64,000 nt of DNA. Source: Henckelia pumila. Taxonomy: Eukaryota; Streptophyta; Magnoliopsida; Lamiales; Gesneriaceae. Positions within the stretch are counted from its first letter, which is position 1. Every line of letters begins with the position of its first letter. Made by a program: the position numbers and the translations under genes. The notes under the pieces were generated by a model that had not been told where the DNA came from, did not search any database, and was given only the letters and a program-made list of their open reading frames with translations. Shown one piece after another: positions 10,481 through 23,377 of the stretch. The stretch lies in contig NC_133122.1 of assembly GCF_033568475.1 (NCBI RefSeq), positions 168,108,130 through 168,172,129 on the forward strand, written 5' to 3'.

Positions 10481-11815
10481 CTTGTGTAGCATTCAAATGC
10501 ATTAAGCATCCATATTCCGAAATATACTTAATGGATCCTGTCATATGTCATGAACTACCACGGTCAAAGTACCAATTACCTGCAACATTAGTTTTCAGAG
10601 AGGTATAAACAACATTACAATTGGATTTAGCTTTTGGTACCCAAACCTTTTTCACAGTGTTTTTCTTCTTGGCAGTGTTATGGTAAGTGTTGGAAAACAC
10701 TGGTGGCAACACCTGCATGTTACTCCAGTACATGTAATCATACGTGAGTTTAAAACAGTAAGGCTTGATGTGACCTTGTTAGTGACAGTAATAACATACA
10801 AACTGACGCTTCCTTTGCTTTGTTTTAGGAACAAAAATTTGTGCTTTTGGTGGAAAAATACTTGAATTAGGAGTGATGGTTGGAATATTTGTAGAGTGAC
10901 TGTTCTCCTTGACGAAGACAGGTTGTTTTGATGACTTCCCCATTTCAAATTTGTTGTTATCAAAACCTAAACTAGCTTTGTCATCTTTTCCCATCAACAA
11001 TATTGATTCCAACTTGGTTTTGCTTGTATTAAACTTGGCAAGAGTAGCAGTTGCCTTGCTAAGCTCACATTTGATCTTGTACAATTCCAAGTCCTTCCTG
11101 CTTAGAACAACTTCAAGTTTAGCAACAGCTACTTTCTGTTCACCGTTTTCCTTTGATAGAGCAGTATTGTGCTTGTTTCTTGTTACCCAATCATCATACA
11201 ACTCTTCATACATATTTTGAAAATTTTTCAGAGAGAATTCATCCTCAACAATTTTCTGATTATCCGTTTCTTTAGTTGCTGAAGCATTCATGCACGTTAG
11301 ATTTTGGCGAGTTGTGTGTCCACGTGTTATAACAGTTGCGGCAAAATTGCTATTCTTTTGCATCAGGACAATCAATGCAGTGTGAGTTTCTTCTTCACTT
11401 GGATCGTGATCTCCCTAAGACTCATCATCACTCATGGTGATATTCATACCTTTGCGAAGTCTGTTAGCATACTCATATTCATAGTGACCGTATCCTTGTC
11501 ACTCATGACACTGCACAGAGTCAATTTTCTTGGGCATGGTTGGGACTTTTCCTTCAATTTCTGGTCGTGCTTGAATTTTATTATAAGACTTATCCTGTTT
11601 TGGTCCGCAAATTCTCAAAGGTCGTTCAGTGCTAGGAGTGACTGGGACTTTAGATTTTTTTTCGAATTTCTTTGTGTCTCTCATCTTCTTCAGATAGTCA
11701 CCAAACTTTTTAGTAATCAAAGCAATTGAATCATCTCCTAGATCAGCTTCATTAAGATCCTGCGACCATTCAACAAAGTTTTTGTATGAGTCATTTGAAA
11801 CTTGAAGAGCAATAG
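10481..11815 (-). pseudogene. Element B gag C-terminal part, zinc knuckle and protease start
   Basis: Reading leftward on the minus strand: capsid remainder and a helical region rich in Lys/Glu (EDEFSLKNFQNMYEELYDDW, LSKATATLAKFN), a zinc knuckle of the CCHC type (CYYCH-stop-QGHIKPYC, about 10800-10760), and a protease active-site region WYFDRGSS followed by HMTGS, where an intact Copia protease has D-S-G. Stops lie within the knuckle and after the protease motif. The upstream end at 11815 is cut by element X (AATAG target site); the sequence resumes at 38191. Confidence 0.8.
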
Positions 11816-12218
11816 TGTAGTAGCCCAGTTACATTTTACAAGATTAAGATGCTAAAAATGTTTAGATTTAATAAAAATGATTAAGGGATTTTAATATGAT
11901 CTATCGAACCAAGGATTTGGGTCCAGAATGCCCGGAAATGCTAAATGGGCTTATTTGGGCTCGGGCAGTTTGGAGGGTCCGAACCCAAGGGACTTCGGAG
12001 GAACGTTTGGAGTTCGGAGGATGGTGAGATCGGACGATCCAATCTTGGGATGGGATGGTCCAAACTCACCAATGACAGATGTCAAAAGGAATTTTACAGG
12101 TGTATCGGACGTAAGAGGTCGGACGATCCGAAGAGAGATCGGACCGTCCGAACTTGCATGCATGCGATGTGGATATCATGCAGAGATCGGACCGTCCGAA
12201 TGTTGTCTATAAATAGGG

Positions 12219-13723
12219 TGTTAGAACCTAATGGGGGGGGATTTAGGTTCTATTGGCAACTTTAGCAATTTAAAGCGATTATGCAGATACGCAAGTGGAA
12301 GACTTAAAGAAATCATAAATAAATGCGGTAAATAAATGCGTAAAATAAATAAAGCGATAAATGAGATAGGATATGTTTATGGAAGTTCGACGATAAATCT
12401 TCTACGTCTCTTCTTGATTAAGATCGATTAACCAAGGATCCACTAGCACATCAACGTCTTGTCCTTGATGGCTCCAAGGATAGCCGTACAATTCAACACG
12501 ATCACCGTGCCGATACAACTCGAACATTTGGCCTTAAGGGCTCCAAGGATAGCCTCAACAATCACACAACACACTTGGCTTCACACTCAAGTGTTTACTA
12601 CGATAGCACAACACACTTGGCTTCACACTCAAGTGTTTACAACAATAGCACAACCAACTCACAAACTATTTTTACAAACACTCTCAAATATTTGAATATA
12701 TCACACAAAAACTTTGATAGAGAGAAGATTGCTTGCAAAGGAGAGAAGAGATGAGTTGGGATATCTCCAAATGACCTTGGAAAGCCTCTATTTATAGTTG
12801 GCAAGGATTTGAATCTGATTTTGGTGCATGGAGCGTGTGTTGGGAAGTCATGGAGTTGACAAAAAGTGTTCGGAGCCACTGCCTGCTTTCACCCAGCACT
12901 GAGCGGATTTTGTGGAAAATTCATATATCACAATCTAACTGTTGCATTGATCTGAAACTTTGACTGAAGCTTTAAAACATCGTAATCTTCATTCGTAATG
13001 GTGGAGATGGGATTTGAAAGAGTCAAAAATATCCAGTAATTTTCAGAAATCGCTTCATCATGTTTTCGCTTCTTGTTCTGCGCGACATATTTCAAAAATT
13101 CATATCTCCCAATCCATATGTTGGATCGATCTAAAATTTGGACATAAGGTTTACAACATTATGATCTTGAGTTTGATTGGTGGAGATATGATTTGGATGT
13201 ATCAACCAGTCCCAGTTATTTTCGTAATTTGAATCTTCATGGTTTCGTTCCTTGAAGAAGTAGGTACTGTGTAGCATATTTGAAAAATTCATCTCTCGCA
13301 TTATAGACGTTGGATATATCTGAAATTCGGACAGCAGGTTTAAAACATCCTCATTTAGATTATGAATGGTGGAGATCGGATTTAAGTGCATAGAAAATTC
13401 CCAGTAATATTTGGAATTTGCTGCTCCATACTTTGGCTTCTTCTTGTCCTTTTCTTCATATCCACATAACAAGTTCCATATCATCCACATAACATTGTGT
13501 CCATTATATGAGCAATATGAGACTTCATAAATACATTTATACCTTCAAAATAGCTTTCAAGAATTTAATTGTCAATAAATCTAATCTGCAAAATCTCACT
13601 TTAAATGGTTAGTAACAATTAACCGAGTTTTGTAATCATCAAAATATAATAGTATGAGACTTGTTAATGCATTAAAAACATTAATCTCATAACACGAGAT
13701 TTTTATGCGTTTAAGGCGTAACA
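12219..13723 (-). mobile_element. Solo LTR S (Copia-like)
   Basis: Inserted in the 5' LTR of X with a perfect 5-bp duplication TAGGG (12214-12218 and 13724-13728). Tips are TGTTAGAACC and GGCGTAACA, a TGTTA...TAACA inverted end. No coding or PBS region is present, so this is a solo LTR of 1,505 bp. A TATA box on the minus strand (CTATAAATAG, 12788-12797) suggests minus orientation. Assignment to Copia is an inference from the tips and length. Confidence 0.8.
12919..13440. repeat. Three diverged ~180-bp tandem units in solo LTR S
   Basis: Units begin near 12919, 13098 and 13287 with ATTCATATMTC-like sequence. Each continues with a diverged TTKGAY...TCTRAAA motif, then a GGTGGAGAT motif and a CCAGTTATTTTC/CCAGTAATATTT-like end. 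Spacing is about 179 and 189 bp. They lie in the presumed upstream part of the LTR in minus orientation, where such arrays often act as transcriptional elements. Confidence 0.7.
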
Positions 13724-14700
13724 TAGGGGTCGAGAGGGCCTCATTTTGACTCATTCCAAACCTCTCCTCGGCCCATGTTAGCTCGATTTTAAGAGCTTTT
13801 GGGTACTCTTATTTTAAGAGTTGGAGTAGGTAGTAGTTTTTATATAGCGGACATTGTCCACAGTAGTAGCCAAGAGGCAGAGCTCTGGTGAGACGTCCAA
13901 GGGTCGTAGCTAGGCTATGCCCAGGCTCTGGGGCATGCGACTTCAGCGGGCTGACGACGGACAAAGTGCTGCATGGTAGGCTTGGATCTAGAGGGGGAGC
14001 TTCTAGTATCTGCCTAATTAAGGTACGAAAGTATTATTCGAGATATCTAGATTGAGTATGCATGTATTATGTGTTTTCATGTATTATGTGATTGCATGTT
14101 TTATATGCCTCTATATACAGCATGTCATTACTGTTTGTTGCATACATGAGCATATTGAGCCTTTACGTTAAAGGTATCCTGCAGTAGGGCGCTCACCCTT
14201 TGAGTTTGTGGATGGTTAGATACGTTTGTCATGTGACAGGTCACCGTGATGGTTGGAAACTTCTACTAGTATCAGGTCACCATTATCCCTTGGGTATATG
14301 AGCTACCTTCTGAGGCGACGGTGCAGCGTGCTATATACCCTGGGCCCGATCTATGAGCTTGTTTCTTGACCTGAGAGTCTTGGTACCCAGTTCATTTTCA
14401 TACATGCACATATAATAGTGTATACTCATACTCTCGTACTGAGCGTGTTAGGCTCATTTTCGGTTATTTTTTGTTATCTGGATACCCCATTTAATGGTGC
14501 AGATGCTGGTAATAATCCTAAGGACGGGAAGGTTAGGTGGTGACCAAGACTGGATGGCAGAGTAGACCACTAGGCTTTACTTTCTGGTATTGGTTTATTT
14601 TTAAAAGTTCAGCATTTAATCTGATTAAGGTTATTTAATGTTTAATTGCATGCTTAAGTCTTTGATTAGTAGGTTATCACGGTGCGGATCACTACATTTA

Positions 14701-17700
14701 TGGTATCAGAGCATGCAATAAGATTCTTTGGGACATAGTATTGAATTTGGGTTATCCTTTGTAGGATTTCGAGTTGGATTCAATGACGATAGAAGTATCA
14801 GGAATTGGAATAGCAAGATGCTTAGACTTTTCCAAGATCGTCATTGTCAAGGTTGGCAGCAGAAAGTTCGTATTATGTGGATCTCAGCAGGATGTAGCTG
14901 GAAGAGAATATCCAGTTTTCAACGACAGGCGCTTCTCATGGTTGAATGGAATGTGTGACACGTAGTCATCCATTCAGCTTTGACCAAGGAAGCCACCTCA
15001 GAAGACTCTTCACAAGTAGTTGGAGAGATTGTCAGGGAAATCTTGTCTCATCTACCAGATAAGGAACCCAAAAATATTGGAAGGATCCAGTAGATTAGCA
15101 AGATCTTTTAGATCTTGCGATGAAGAAGGTTTGCTGACATGAATAGCAGATGGGAAACTTCATGTTCAAGATCAGTAGACGGAATGAAAGACTTCCGCGG
15201 GGATTTAAATACTGTAATAAGTTTTGTTGTAAATAGTATTTCAGTTGTAATCAGTTATATCAAATGTATTAAAGATTTCAGTTTTTTGATATACTCAGTT
15301 ATTGTTGTATTGTACATCTTTCAGTATAATCTTTTGATTAAGTCATGTATTACATGGGATTGTAATAAAGATTGTATTAGAACCTTGATTGGTGGTTCAG
15401 ATATTGTAATCATTTGGATTATCTGGATTGTATTGAATAAAGGATAAGTTATTTTGTTTAAACATGTGTATAATTAGGATTGAATTATGCATATTTTCAA
15501 TTGATTAGTACTAGGTGTTTTTTCCGAGGATGACCTGGTTAATCGATTGACTATGGATAGTTTCATGGATGATGTGATTCATCAGGGGGCATGAGTGTTT
15601 GTTCTAGGCGGGTTTCCTTAGAACAGTTGGCTGTTTTGACCTCTTTAGGTTGTTGCCTTGTGATGATAGATTTTCATCAGGGTGTCAGGAAAAGTAATAC
15701 CAAGAGTTGTGGACTGTGACCAGGACTATACGTGAGGAGGCGCGACCCTTAGTCGGTATTGCTCTAAAAGTTTTCATACTTCAAAGATTGTTTGGAGGCC
15801 TTTGTGCTCCAGGGACTATTTAGGAAATGCTACTCGGTCTGAAGATTTGGCGACAGTCACAACAAGGTATGACTTTGAATTGGATAGATACTTGGTATGG
15901 TATCAGGATTTAGTTATCGTCTGTTAGGGATACAAATGTCCCATTGTCAAAACAGTCTTGGAAATGATTTTTCCCTGACAAGTAATCGTTCTAAGAAGAT
16001 AAGTTTCGGTTTCGATTTGGGATTTTGAGGATTTAATCCAAGAGTTTAGTTGAATTGATATTCAACTGGTTTGTTTTTCAGATGTTTGTACACTCGAGAT
16101 TTGAGTTGTGCTTCTGTAAAGTTAAGAAAGTTTCCTTGACCAATGATTTTGGTCCGGATAGGAATGTTTCTTAGTATCAGAGACTCAAGGATGAGTTATG
16201 TCAGGATGCTGATGACTGTCGGGTTTCGAGATGTTATAGTAAGTGCGACCTTATGCTGGTGTACTCTAGAAGGATTTTTCTGTTCCAGTGTGGCATTATA
16301 GGAAGACTTACCTCAGTCTCGATGTATGCACAATCATAGCAATGAGTATAACTATCAAGAGAATATTCAGAATTTATTTGAGTCTTCTAGAATTATTCTT
16401 GGTGCTGGAATTAGTGTCAGGGGATGTGATGAATTATCGTCTGACTTCGTTAGAGATGCAGGTTTTGATTTCCATGGATATAATAGTCTTGGAGGGATTC
16501 CTTGACAAATGTATATTCTGGACAGATAGTTTTCACACGTGATACTGGGGGAGAACCAAGGGGTTTGACCAGTATTGTCTTATTCTATCAAAGATATAGT
16601 TAGTGATCAGGGTCTTTATTACTTGATGAATTTGGGATTATAAGTGATGGATTTACTTAGATAAGTTTTCCTGTAAGAAATGAAATATGATTTTTGGATT
16701 GTCAAGTAAAGACAAGTTTTCATCAGGACACCGAGATGACTTATACTGGGAGACGTAAATTGTGATCAAGGCTAGACATGGGGGAGTATATTTTCAATGA
16801 TATTCTGGAAGTATTTTGTACTTCAGAGTGGGGATGGAAAATTTACTCAGTCTAGAGATCATTGCAATATTTACGTTAAAGTATAACTTAGTGTCAGTTT
16901 GATAACCTTGAAAAAATATTTGATCTTATTGGTGGTTAAGACTGTGATGGGACAAATGTTTCCAGGTTAGGAACATTTTACATCAGAAGAATTTGAGATC
17001 TATCATATGATTGATCTAGTTAGTGTTTGACGGATGTCATGAGCCTGATAAGTTACATCATGGATTCGACAATATGAGAATTCACTTGGATAGTGGAAAG
17101 TGAGCACTTAAGTGTTTATGTTTGCTTTGAAATAGTTAGTTATACTGGTGCAATTTTAGTGCCCAGTGACTATTTATGACTATCATCTGAGTCATTCAAA
17201 GATAAACATAGTTGTTTCCAAGAAATATGCTAGTAAAACTTTTGGGTCTTCTCCTGTTTAAGAAGAGGTGATAAGAAGTTTTACTTCTAATTTATGTGTG
17301 GCAGATACAGATATTGTAACCCTATGATGGGGGAGGTAGATGTTCTTTTGTAGAAAGAACGTTTGGAATTGTTTATTACTTGGTGATTTAGAACTGAACT
17401 ATGAGATTGTTAATCATTGAGGAACTGATAAGGATGAGTACAGTACTCAGATATTCAGTTCTTAGGAATATTTTTGCCGTACATCTGGGATTTCAGTTTC
17501 AGTAATTGTTCTGTCAAGTGTTTGAATTTCAATGGGCGTTATCAAGAAAGCATCAAGTGGTTATACATGGGAAAAGAACAACAACTGAGATCTAAGGTCA
17601 CCAGGTCTAGCGGGATTGTTGTCACTGATTTTTCGGTATGTCTATTGGATGCATTAGGCCATAGAAATGTTTGATTCGATGAGATCGAGTCAAGAGATTA

Positions 17701-18302
17701 GCTAGATTGTATTGATTTAAGAACTTTGCCAAAGAGGGATGAAACAGTTTTGTTCATCTAATAGCACAAGTCAGAATTCGATAAGGAATTTTTGATTATC
17801 CTACTAAGGATTGTACTAATCGACTTGTGAGTCAACAGATTTAGATTGAACATCAACAACTTGGAAGTTTGTATCATAAGTTATCAATTCCTGAGTAGAA
17901 ATAGAAGTTCTCACGATGGACTTTGCGACCCATTTGCTAGTATTCTCAAAGAATTATGATACTATCAAGATTTTGATGTATCGACTCACTGAGACAGCAC
18001 GTTTCGACAGCAGTTATTGATTATACATTTGGGAAATTTCAAGTTTCATGGCATACCAGTGAATTTTGTCAGTAATAGAGATTCCAAACGTATTTCAAGA
18101 TTTTGGGGAAGTCTTCAACGCGTTATGGGTACTATTCTCAATTTGTGTACTACATATCACTCAGAGACTGACGGGCAGTCAGAGCGCACAATTCGTACTC
18201 TTGAAGACATATTGCGAGCATGTTCTTTGGAATTTTGGTCCAGCTTGGCAAGATCAGTTTCCATTGTTTGAGTTCGCGTACAACAATAGTTACCAACGTA
18301 GT
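14701..18302 (+). pseudogene. Internal region of Gypsy X up to integrase (decayed)
   Basis: Starts with the initiator tRNA-Met PBS. From 14713 to about 17900 I see no recognisable gag, protease or RT, only short frames with many stops; this part may have been rearranged. From about 17915 an integrase is readable across frames: MDFATHLLVFSKNYDTI, HGIPVNFVSNRDSKRISRFWGSL, LCTTYHSETDGQSERTIRTLEDILRAC, FEFAYNNSYQ. These match a Gypsy chromovirus integrase core (expected D-D-E spacing), with changes at conserved positions. The frame is cut at 18302 by element Z and resumes at 27268. Confidence 0.75.
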
Positions 18303-20232
18303 TGTGGGGCCTTGGGTTGCTAATCTCATTCTTAGAGCAATTAGTAATTAAACATCATTAATTAAAAAAGGAAGGAAGAAGATCAAACAAATTTTTTTTT
18401 CAAAAAGGGGTGTGCTCGGTCGGTTAAAAACCGCCAACTGAGCGCCCCCAAATTCCCCAACCTTCGGGTTGGATAAAAGGGAGCTGCGCTCGGTCTGCTC
18501 TTTTCTGCAGACCGGGCACTGTCCTGAATAGCTTTATGCTCTGTTCTTTAGCTGTGGTATATAATCCTTCCAACCACTCAAATCCATCCTATTGAAGTCC
18601 TAAAACATATATATATACATAGAACAAGATCTAAACATTATTACAAGTAGTTGCTACATCAAACTATAAGTTTGGAATCTCACAAAAACCATAAACTTAT
18701 ACAAGTGTTCAACAACAACTCAAGAACAACATTTATAAGTATTTTCTAACTTGCTTGCTAGTCTTCTAAGTTCATTAAATCAGCTACACAACCCGAGTCC
18801 ACATATCTATCCTCTCTCATGAGCTACCCTCGGTGACTTTGGCCAGCTCTTGCCCCATCTGTCGTCATGCTCACATACAAAACAAGACAACAGCCGAAAA
18901 TGTCCAATGAGAATACAATCTCAGTATAATCAACATATATAAATAAAAACATATCGACTCTAAACATTTCAACTCGATAATATAGTAAACGCATATATAT
19001 AATGAATTAATTCCTATCACACTCTTTTCCATCAAGATTCGTATACGATCTTGACATGGATATCCATCTATCGTCGTCTCATCAGACTCAAAAATAAGGC
19101 CGCCTCAGACCTTGGAATAAGAATCAACTCATATCTCATATCATATCATATCAAATAAAGATCCACTACCTGATATGGATCAACAACATCAATAATCTAA
19201 ATACAAACAATAAACAAGTATGTGATTTTGGCGGGACAACTCAAGAAGCTTCATTCTCGCGTTTCAAATCCCTGACTTGCGATGTCATCTTATACCTTCT
19301 GATTTTCTTTTCGGTTCTTGAAATACTTCAAATCTGAAATAGAATATCAAGAACTCATATTAAAATCTATTCAACTTCACATACAAATCTGCTCAATTCC
19401 ATCATTTCATCCTCAAAGAACAACTTCAAACCTCAAGAAAATCTTCTTCGGTTCGAAAGAAGATGTTTCAAGTTTATCAAGCTCTTACTAATCTGAAATA
19501 TAAAGATTATCACCAAAATATCAGTTATGAAGTTAAGAGATCCTCAACTCAAGCATAGGACACTGAAACAGCCTCAAATCATAAACCGACGGTGTGGCGA
19601 CTGAAAATCGGTAACCGAAACAATATCGAAATCATTCTATCTATCATATACAACTCATATCAATAATAATACTTCATATTCCAATATATCAGCAGCTACA
19701 CATCTCGAATTACATGCTGAAAATCGTAAGAAACTCATACGACACTTGTTCTTCGATCCGGTTTCGATATCAAAATGTATAAAAGCACAAGAACAACTAT
19801 TTATGCTCATAAACTGATTTCTTCAACATACAACATCTCAAAACAGATGGAATCATGAAGATACTTACACAAAATCGAAGCCCTCGTTGTAAGGATCGCA
19901 ACGCTATTTTCGGAATTAAATTCGGACAATCGGATCAAAAGATACGAGGTTTTGAAAATCAAAAATCAAAGGAAAAGAGAAAGTCTCGCCTTCTGCTCTG
20001 AAATTTTCTGAATGTATATGGTTTCAGATTTATATAAATTCATCCTATTTGCAATTTAGCCCCTCAAAACTTCATAAATTTCAATTCAGTCCTCAACCCT
20101 CTTTTTAATTCAATTTCAATCCTAAATAATTTAAGAATATTAGAATTTAAATCTCTAAATATTCCCAAATTAAATATACTCAGATTAAAATTAAATAAGT
20201 TTGGATTAAATCAAATAATCCCGGGCCTTACA
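18303..20232 (-). repeat. 3' LTR of Gypsy Z
   Basis: 1,930 bp. Contains a GC-rich stretch around 18410-18450 that can fold back (GGTCGGTTAAAAACCGCC), also present in the partner LTR at 25398-25440. It differs from the partner by scattered substitutions and a small rearrangement near 18480-18540. No gene. Confidence 0.92.
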
Positions 20233-20359
20233 TTTCTACCCCACTAAGACATGAGTTCGTCCTCAAAATCATAAGCACTCTAGATATGCAGTCTATATAA
20301 ACATAAGAATAAAGAATAACAGAAAACTGAATATGAACTCACATCAATGGAATAGATAG

Positions 20360-22560
20360 GGAAATCTCTATCTCATATCATCTTCAGCTTCCCACTCCCA
20401 CGCCGCTTCTTCAACTCCGTGTCAACTCCATTGAATCTTCACCAATGGAATGGTCTTCGTTTGGAGTTTCTTTTCTTTTCTATTGAGTATCTGAATCGGC
20501 TTTTCAAAATAGCTAAGAGTTTCATCTAATTCAGCTTCATCAAGTTGCAAGATATGAGATTCATCAGGTTGGTACTTTCGAAGCATCGAGACATGAAATA
20601 CATCGTGGATACTAGATAAAGATGTAGGAAGAGCGAGTCGATAAGAAAGATTGCTTATCTTCTCGATTATCTCATACGGCCCAATAAATCGTGGAGATAA
20701 GTTTCCTCTCTTGCCAAATCTGACTGTGCCCCTGAACGGTGAAATTTTCAAGAACACTCTATTTCCCTGTTCAAAACATAACGGCCGTCGTCGAATATTT
20801 GCATATTTGGCTTGTCTATGCTGTGTTGTTCTCATTTTCTGCTGAATCAACTTCACTTTCTCAGTCATCTGTCTGATCATATCTGGTCCTAATTTAGGTA
20901 CCTCTGACACATCATCCCAATACAGTGGTGATCGAAATTTCTTCCCATACAGTGGTTCGAATGGAGCCATCTCAATACTAGTATGATAACTGTTGTTATA
21001 TGAGAACTCCACTAATGGTAATGAATCTTTCCATGTAATACCAAAATCCAGTACTACAGCTCTAAGCGTATCCTCAAGAGTTTGAATAGTTCGTTCAGAT
21101 TGTCCGTCAGTTTGAGGATGATAAGCAGTACTCAAATGTAAACGCATAACTAAAGCTTGCTGTAGGCTATGCCAAAAGTGAGAAGTAAATCTAGGATCTC
21201 GATCAGATACAATCAACTTTGGCACACTATGTAATCGTACCACTTCTCGAACATATAAATATGTCATCTCATCATGACGATAAGTCATTCGATATGGAAT
21301 AAAACATGCAGATTTCGTCAACCTGTCAATGATCACCCAAATAGTATCACATTTTCGGGATGATCGTGGTAACTTCGTCACAAAATCCATGGAAATGTGG
21401 TCCCATTTTCATTCAAGAACATATAAACTTTGCAATAAGCCATCCAGTTTCTTCCTCTCAGCCTTCACCTGTTGACAATTTAGGCATTTTGATATAAATT
21501 CAGTCACATCAGACTTCATTTGTTTCCATCAGTACTGATTTTTCAAGTCGTTTTACATTTTTCTGCCTCTAGGATGTACACTGAATCGACTAAAATGGGC
21601 ATCTTTCAAGATATTTTGTCTCAAATCAGAAAGATCGGGAACAACAATTCGGTTATTCACATACAAAATACCATCATTACTGAACTTATACTTGGATTGA
21701 TGCCCTGATCTGATCATTTCAATCGATTTCTGAACACGTAAGTCTGATTTCTGCGCTTCTTTAATTCGACTCAACAATTCAGGCTCAGCACTGATAGCAC
21801 AAATTCTCATTGGTCTTGTATCTGTCTCAAATATTAATCCAAAAATACAGCAATCTTCAATCAAATGAGATATACCTATAGTAGACAAGGATAAAGAACA
21901 TACCTTTCTACTTAGGGCATCTGCTGCTGCATTTGACTTTCCTGGATAATATTTGATTTCACAATCGAAGTCTTTCAATAAATCAAGCCATATTATTTGT
22001 CTCATGTTCAGCTCAGATTGCGAAAATAGATACTTCAAACTCTTATGATCAGAAAATATTTCGAACTTCTCACCGTACAGATAATGTCGCCAGATCTTCA
22101 ATGAAAAGACGATAGCTGCCAATTCAAGATCATGAATTGGATATCTGACTTCATGTGGTTTCAGTTGTCGAGAAGCATAAGTAACAACATGTCCTTTCTG
22201 CATCAAAATACAACCCAAACCTTGGTGAGAAGTATCACAATACACAACAAAATCACCAGTACCTGAAGGGATTGTCAAGACTGGTGTTGTAGTCAATATT
22301 TTCTTCAGCTCACGAAAACTAACTTCACAAGCTTCAGACCAAATAAATGGTGCATTCTTCTGTGTAAGCTGAGTAATAGTCTTTGCAATAGACGAGAAGT
22401 CTTTGATAAATCGACGGTAATAACCTGCTAAGCCCATAAAACTTCGAATTTCTGGCACAGATGACGGTCTCTGCCAATTGATCACTGTTTCAACTTTGCT
22501 TGGATCAACTAAAATACCATCTCCTGAAATAATATGACCAAGAAAAAATGACTTTCAGCA
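20360..22560 (-). pseudogene. Gypsy Z RNase H and integrase with chromodomain-like tail
   Basis: RNase [69 protein letters not shown]. After a linker come the zinc-binding CLNCQQVKAERKK and an integrase core with TIWVIIDRLTKSA, PKLIVSDRDPRFTSHFW and STAYHPQTDGQSERTIQTLED (catalytic D-D-E region intact by eye). Then GNRVFLKISPF, LSPRFIGPYEI and SSIHDVFHVSMLRKY. After an in-frame stop at about 20420, the frame continues HGVEEAAWEWEAEDDMR, a chromodomain-like end. Stops near 21552 and 21408 also break it. It closely parallels the integrase of host element X. Confidence 0.92.
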
Positions 22561-23377
22561 ACCAAAATTCACATTTTGACAACTTGGCATACAATTTCTC
22601 CTCTCGTAAAGTTCTCAACACAGTTGTGAGATGGTCAGCATGTTCACACAAATTTTTAGAGTATATCAAAATATTATCGATAAAGATAATCACAAAGTCA
22701 TCTAGATACTTCTGAAATACTCTAGTCATCAATCCCATAAATATTGATGGTGTATTCGTTAGACCAAAAGGCATGACTATAAATTCGTAATGGCCATATC
22801 TAGTTCTAAATGTAGTTTTAGGGATATCCTCATCTCTTACCCTCAGTTGATGATAGCCAGATCATAAATCAATCTTCGAACATACTGACAAACCTTGCAA
22901 TTGATCAAATAAGTCATCTATACGAGGTAAAGGATATCGAACCGTTGCTTTATTCAATTTCTGGTAGTCAATACATAATCTCATTGATCCATCCTTCTTT
23001 CTAACAAACAAAACCGGAGCGCCCTAAGGAGAGACACTCGGTCTAATGTATCCTTTGGCTAAAAGATCTTCAAGTTGTTCTTTCAGTTCTTTCAATTCAA
23101 TTGGTGCCATATGGTAAGGTGCTTTCGATATCGGTTGTGTACCTGACATCAATTCTATACTGAAGTCTACCTCTTGAAACGGAGGCAATCCAGGAATCTT
23201 GTCAGGAAAGACATCAGCGAACTCACTAACCACTGGCAAATCAGCCAATTTCGGGCTAGGTTTCAATACATCAACTGCATAAATCAGAAATCATTCTGCC
23301 CCTTTCTGCAATAAATCAGTCATAGAAAAAACAGATATCAAAGTAATTCTTGCTCGTGAACCCTTACCATAGAACTT
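22561..23377 (-). pseudogene. Gypsy Z reverse transcriptase
   Basis: Gypsy RT in the gag-protease frame: [99 protein letters not shown]. The catalytic box normally F-x-D-D reads FIDN, so one metal-binding aspartate has become asparagine. In-frame stops occur near 23295 (TGA), at 23024 (TAG where SPWGAP is expected) and near 22865 (TGA where DLRSGYHQ is expected). A one-base shift at about 22560 ends the frame. Confidence 0.9.

Larger units (their letters stand above)
11816..14696 (+). repeat. 5' LTR of Gypsy X, split by solo LTR S
   Basis: TGTAGTAGCCC...GATCACTACA. It has a TATA box CTATAAATAG near 12207 and, in the 260 bp before it, at least four copies of a degenerate palindrome close to GATCGGACSGTCCGAA (about 12027, 12116, 12136, 12185). 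Insertion S sits exactly at the TATA-proximal TAGGG. The second half (13729-14696) contains the presumed R/U5 and matches 37493-38190. Confidence 0.88.
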
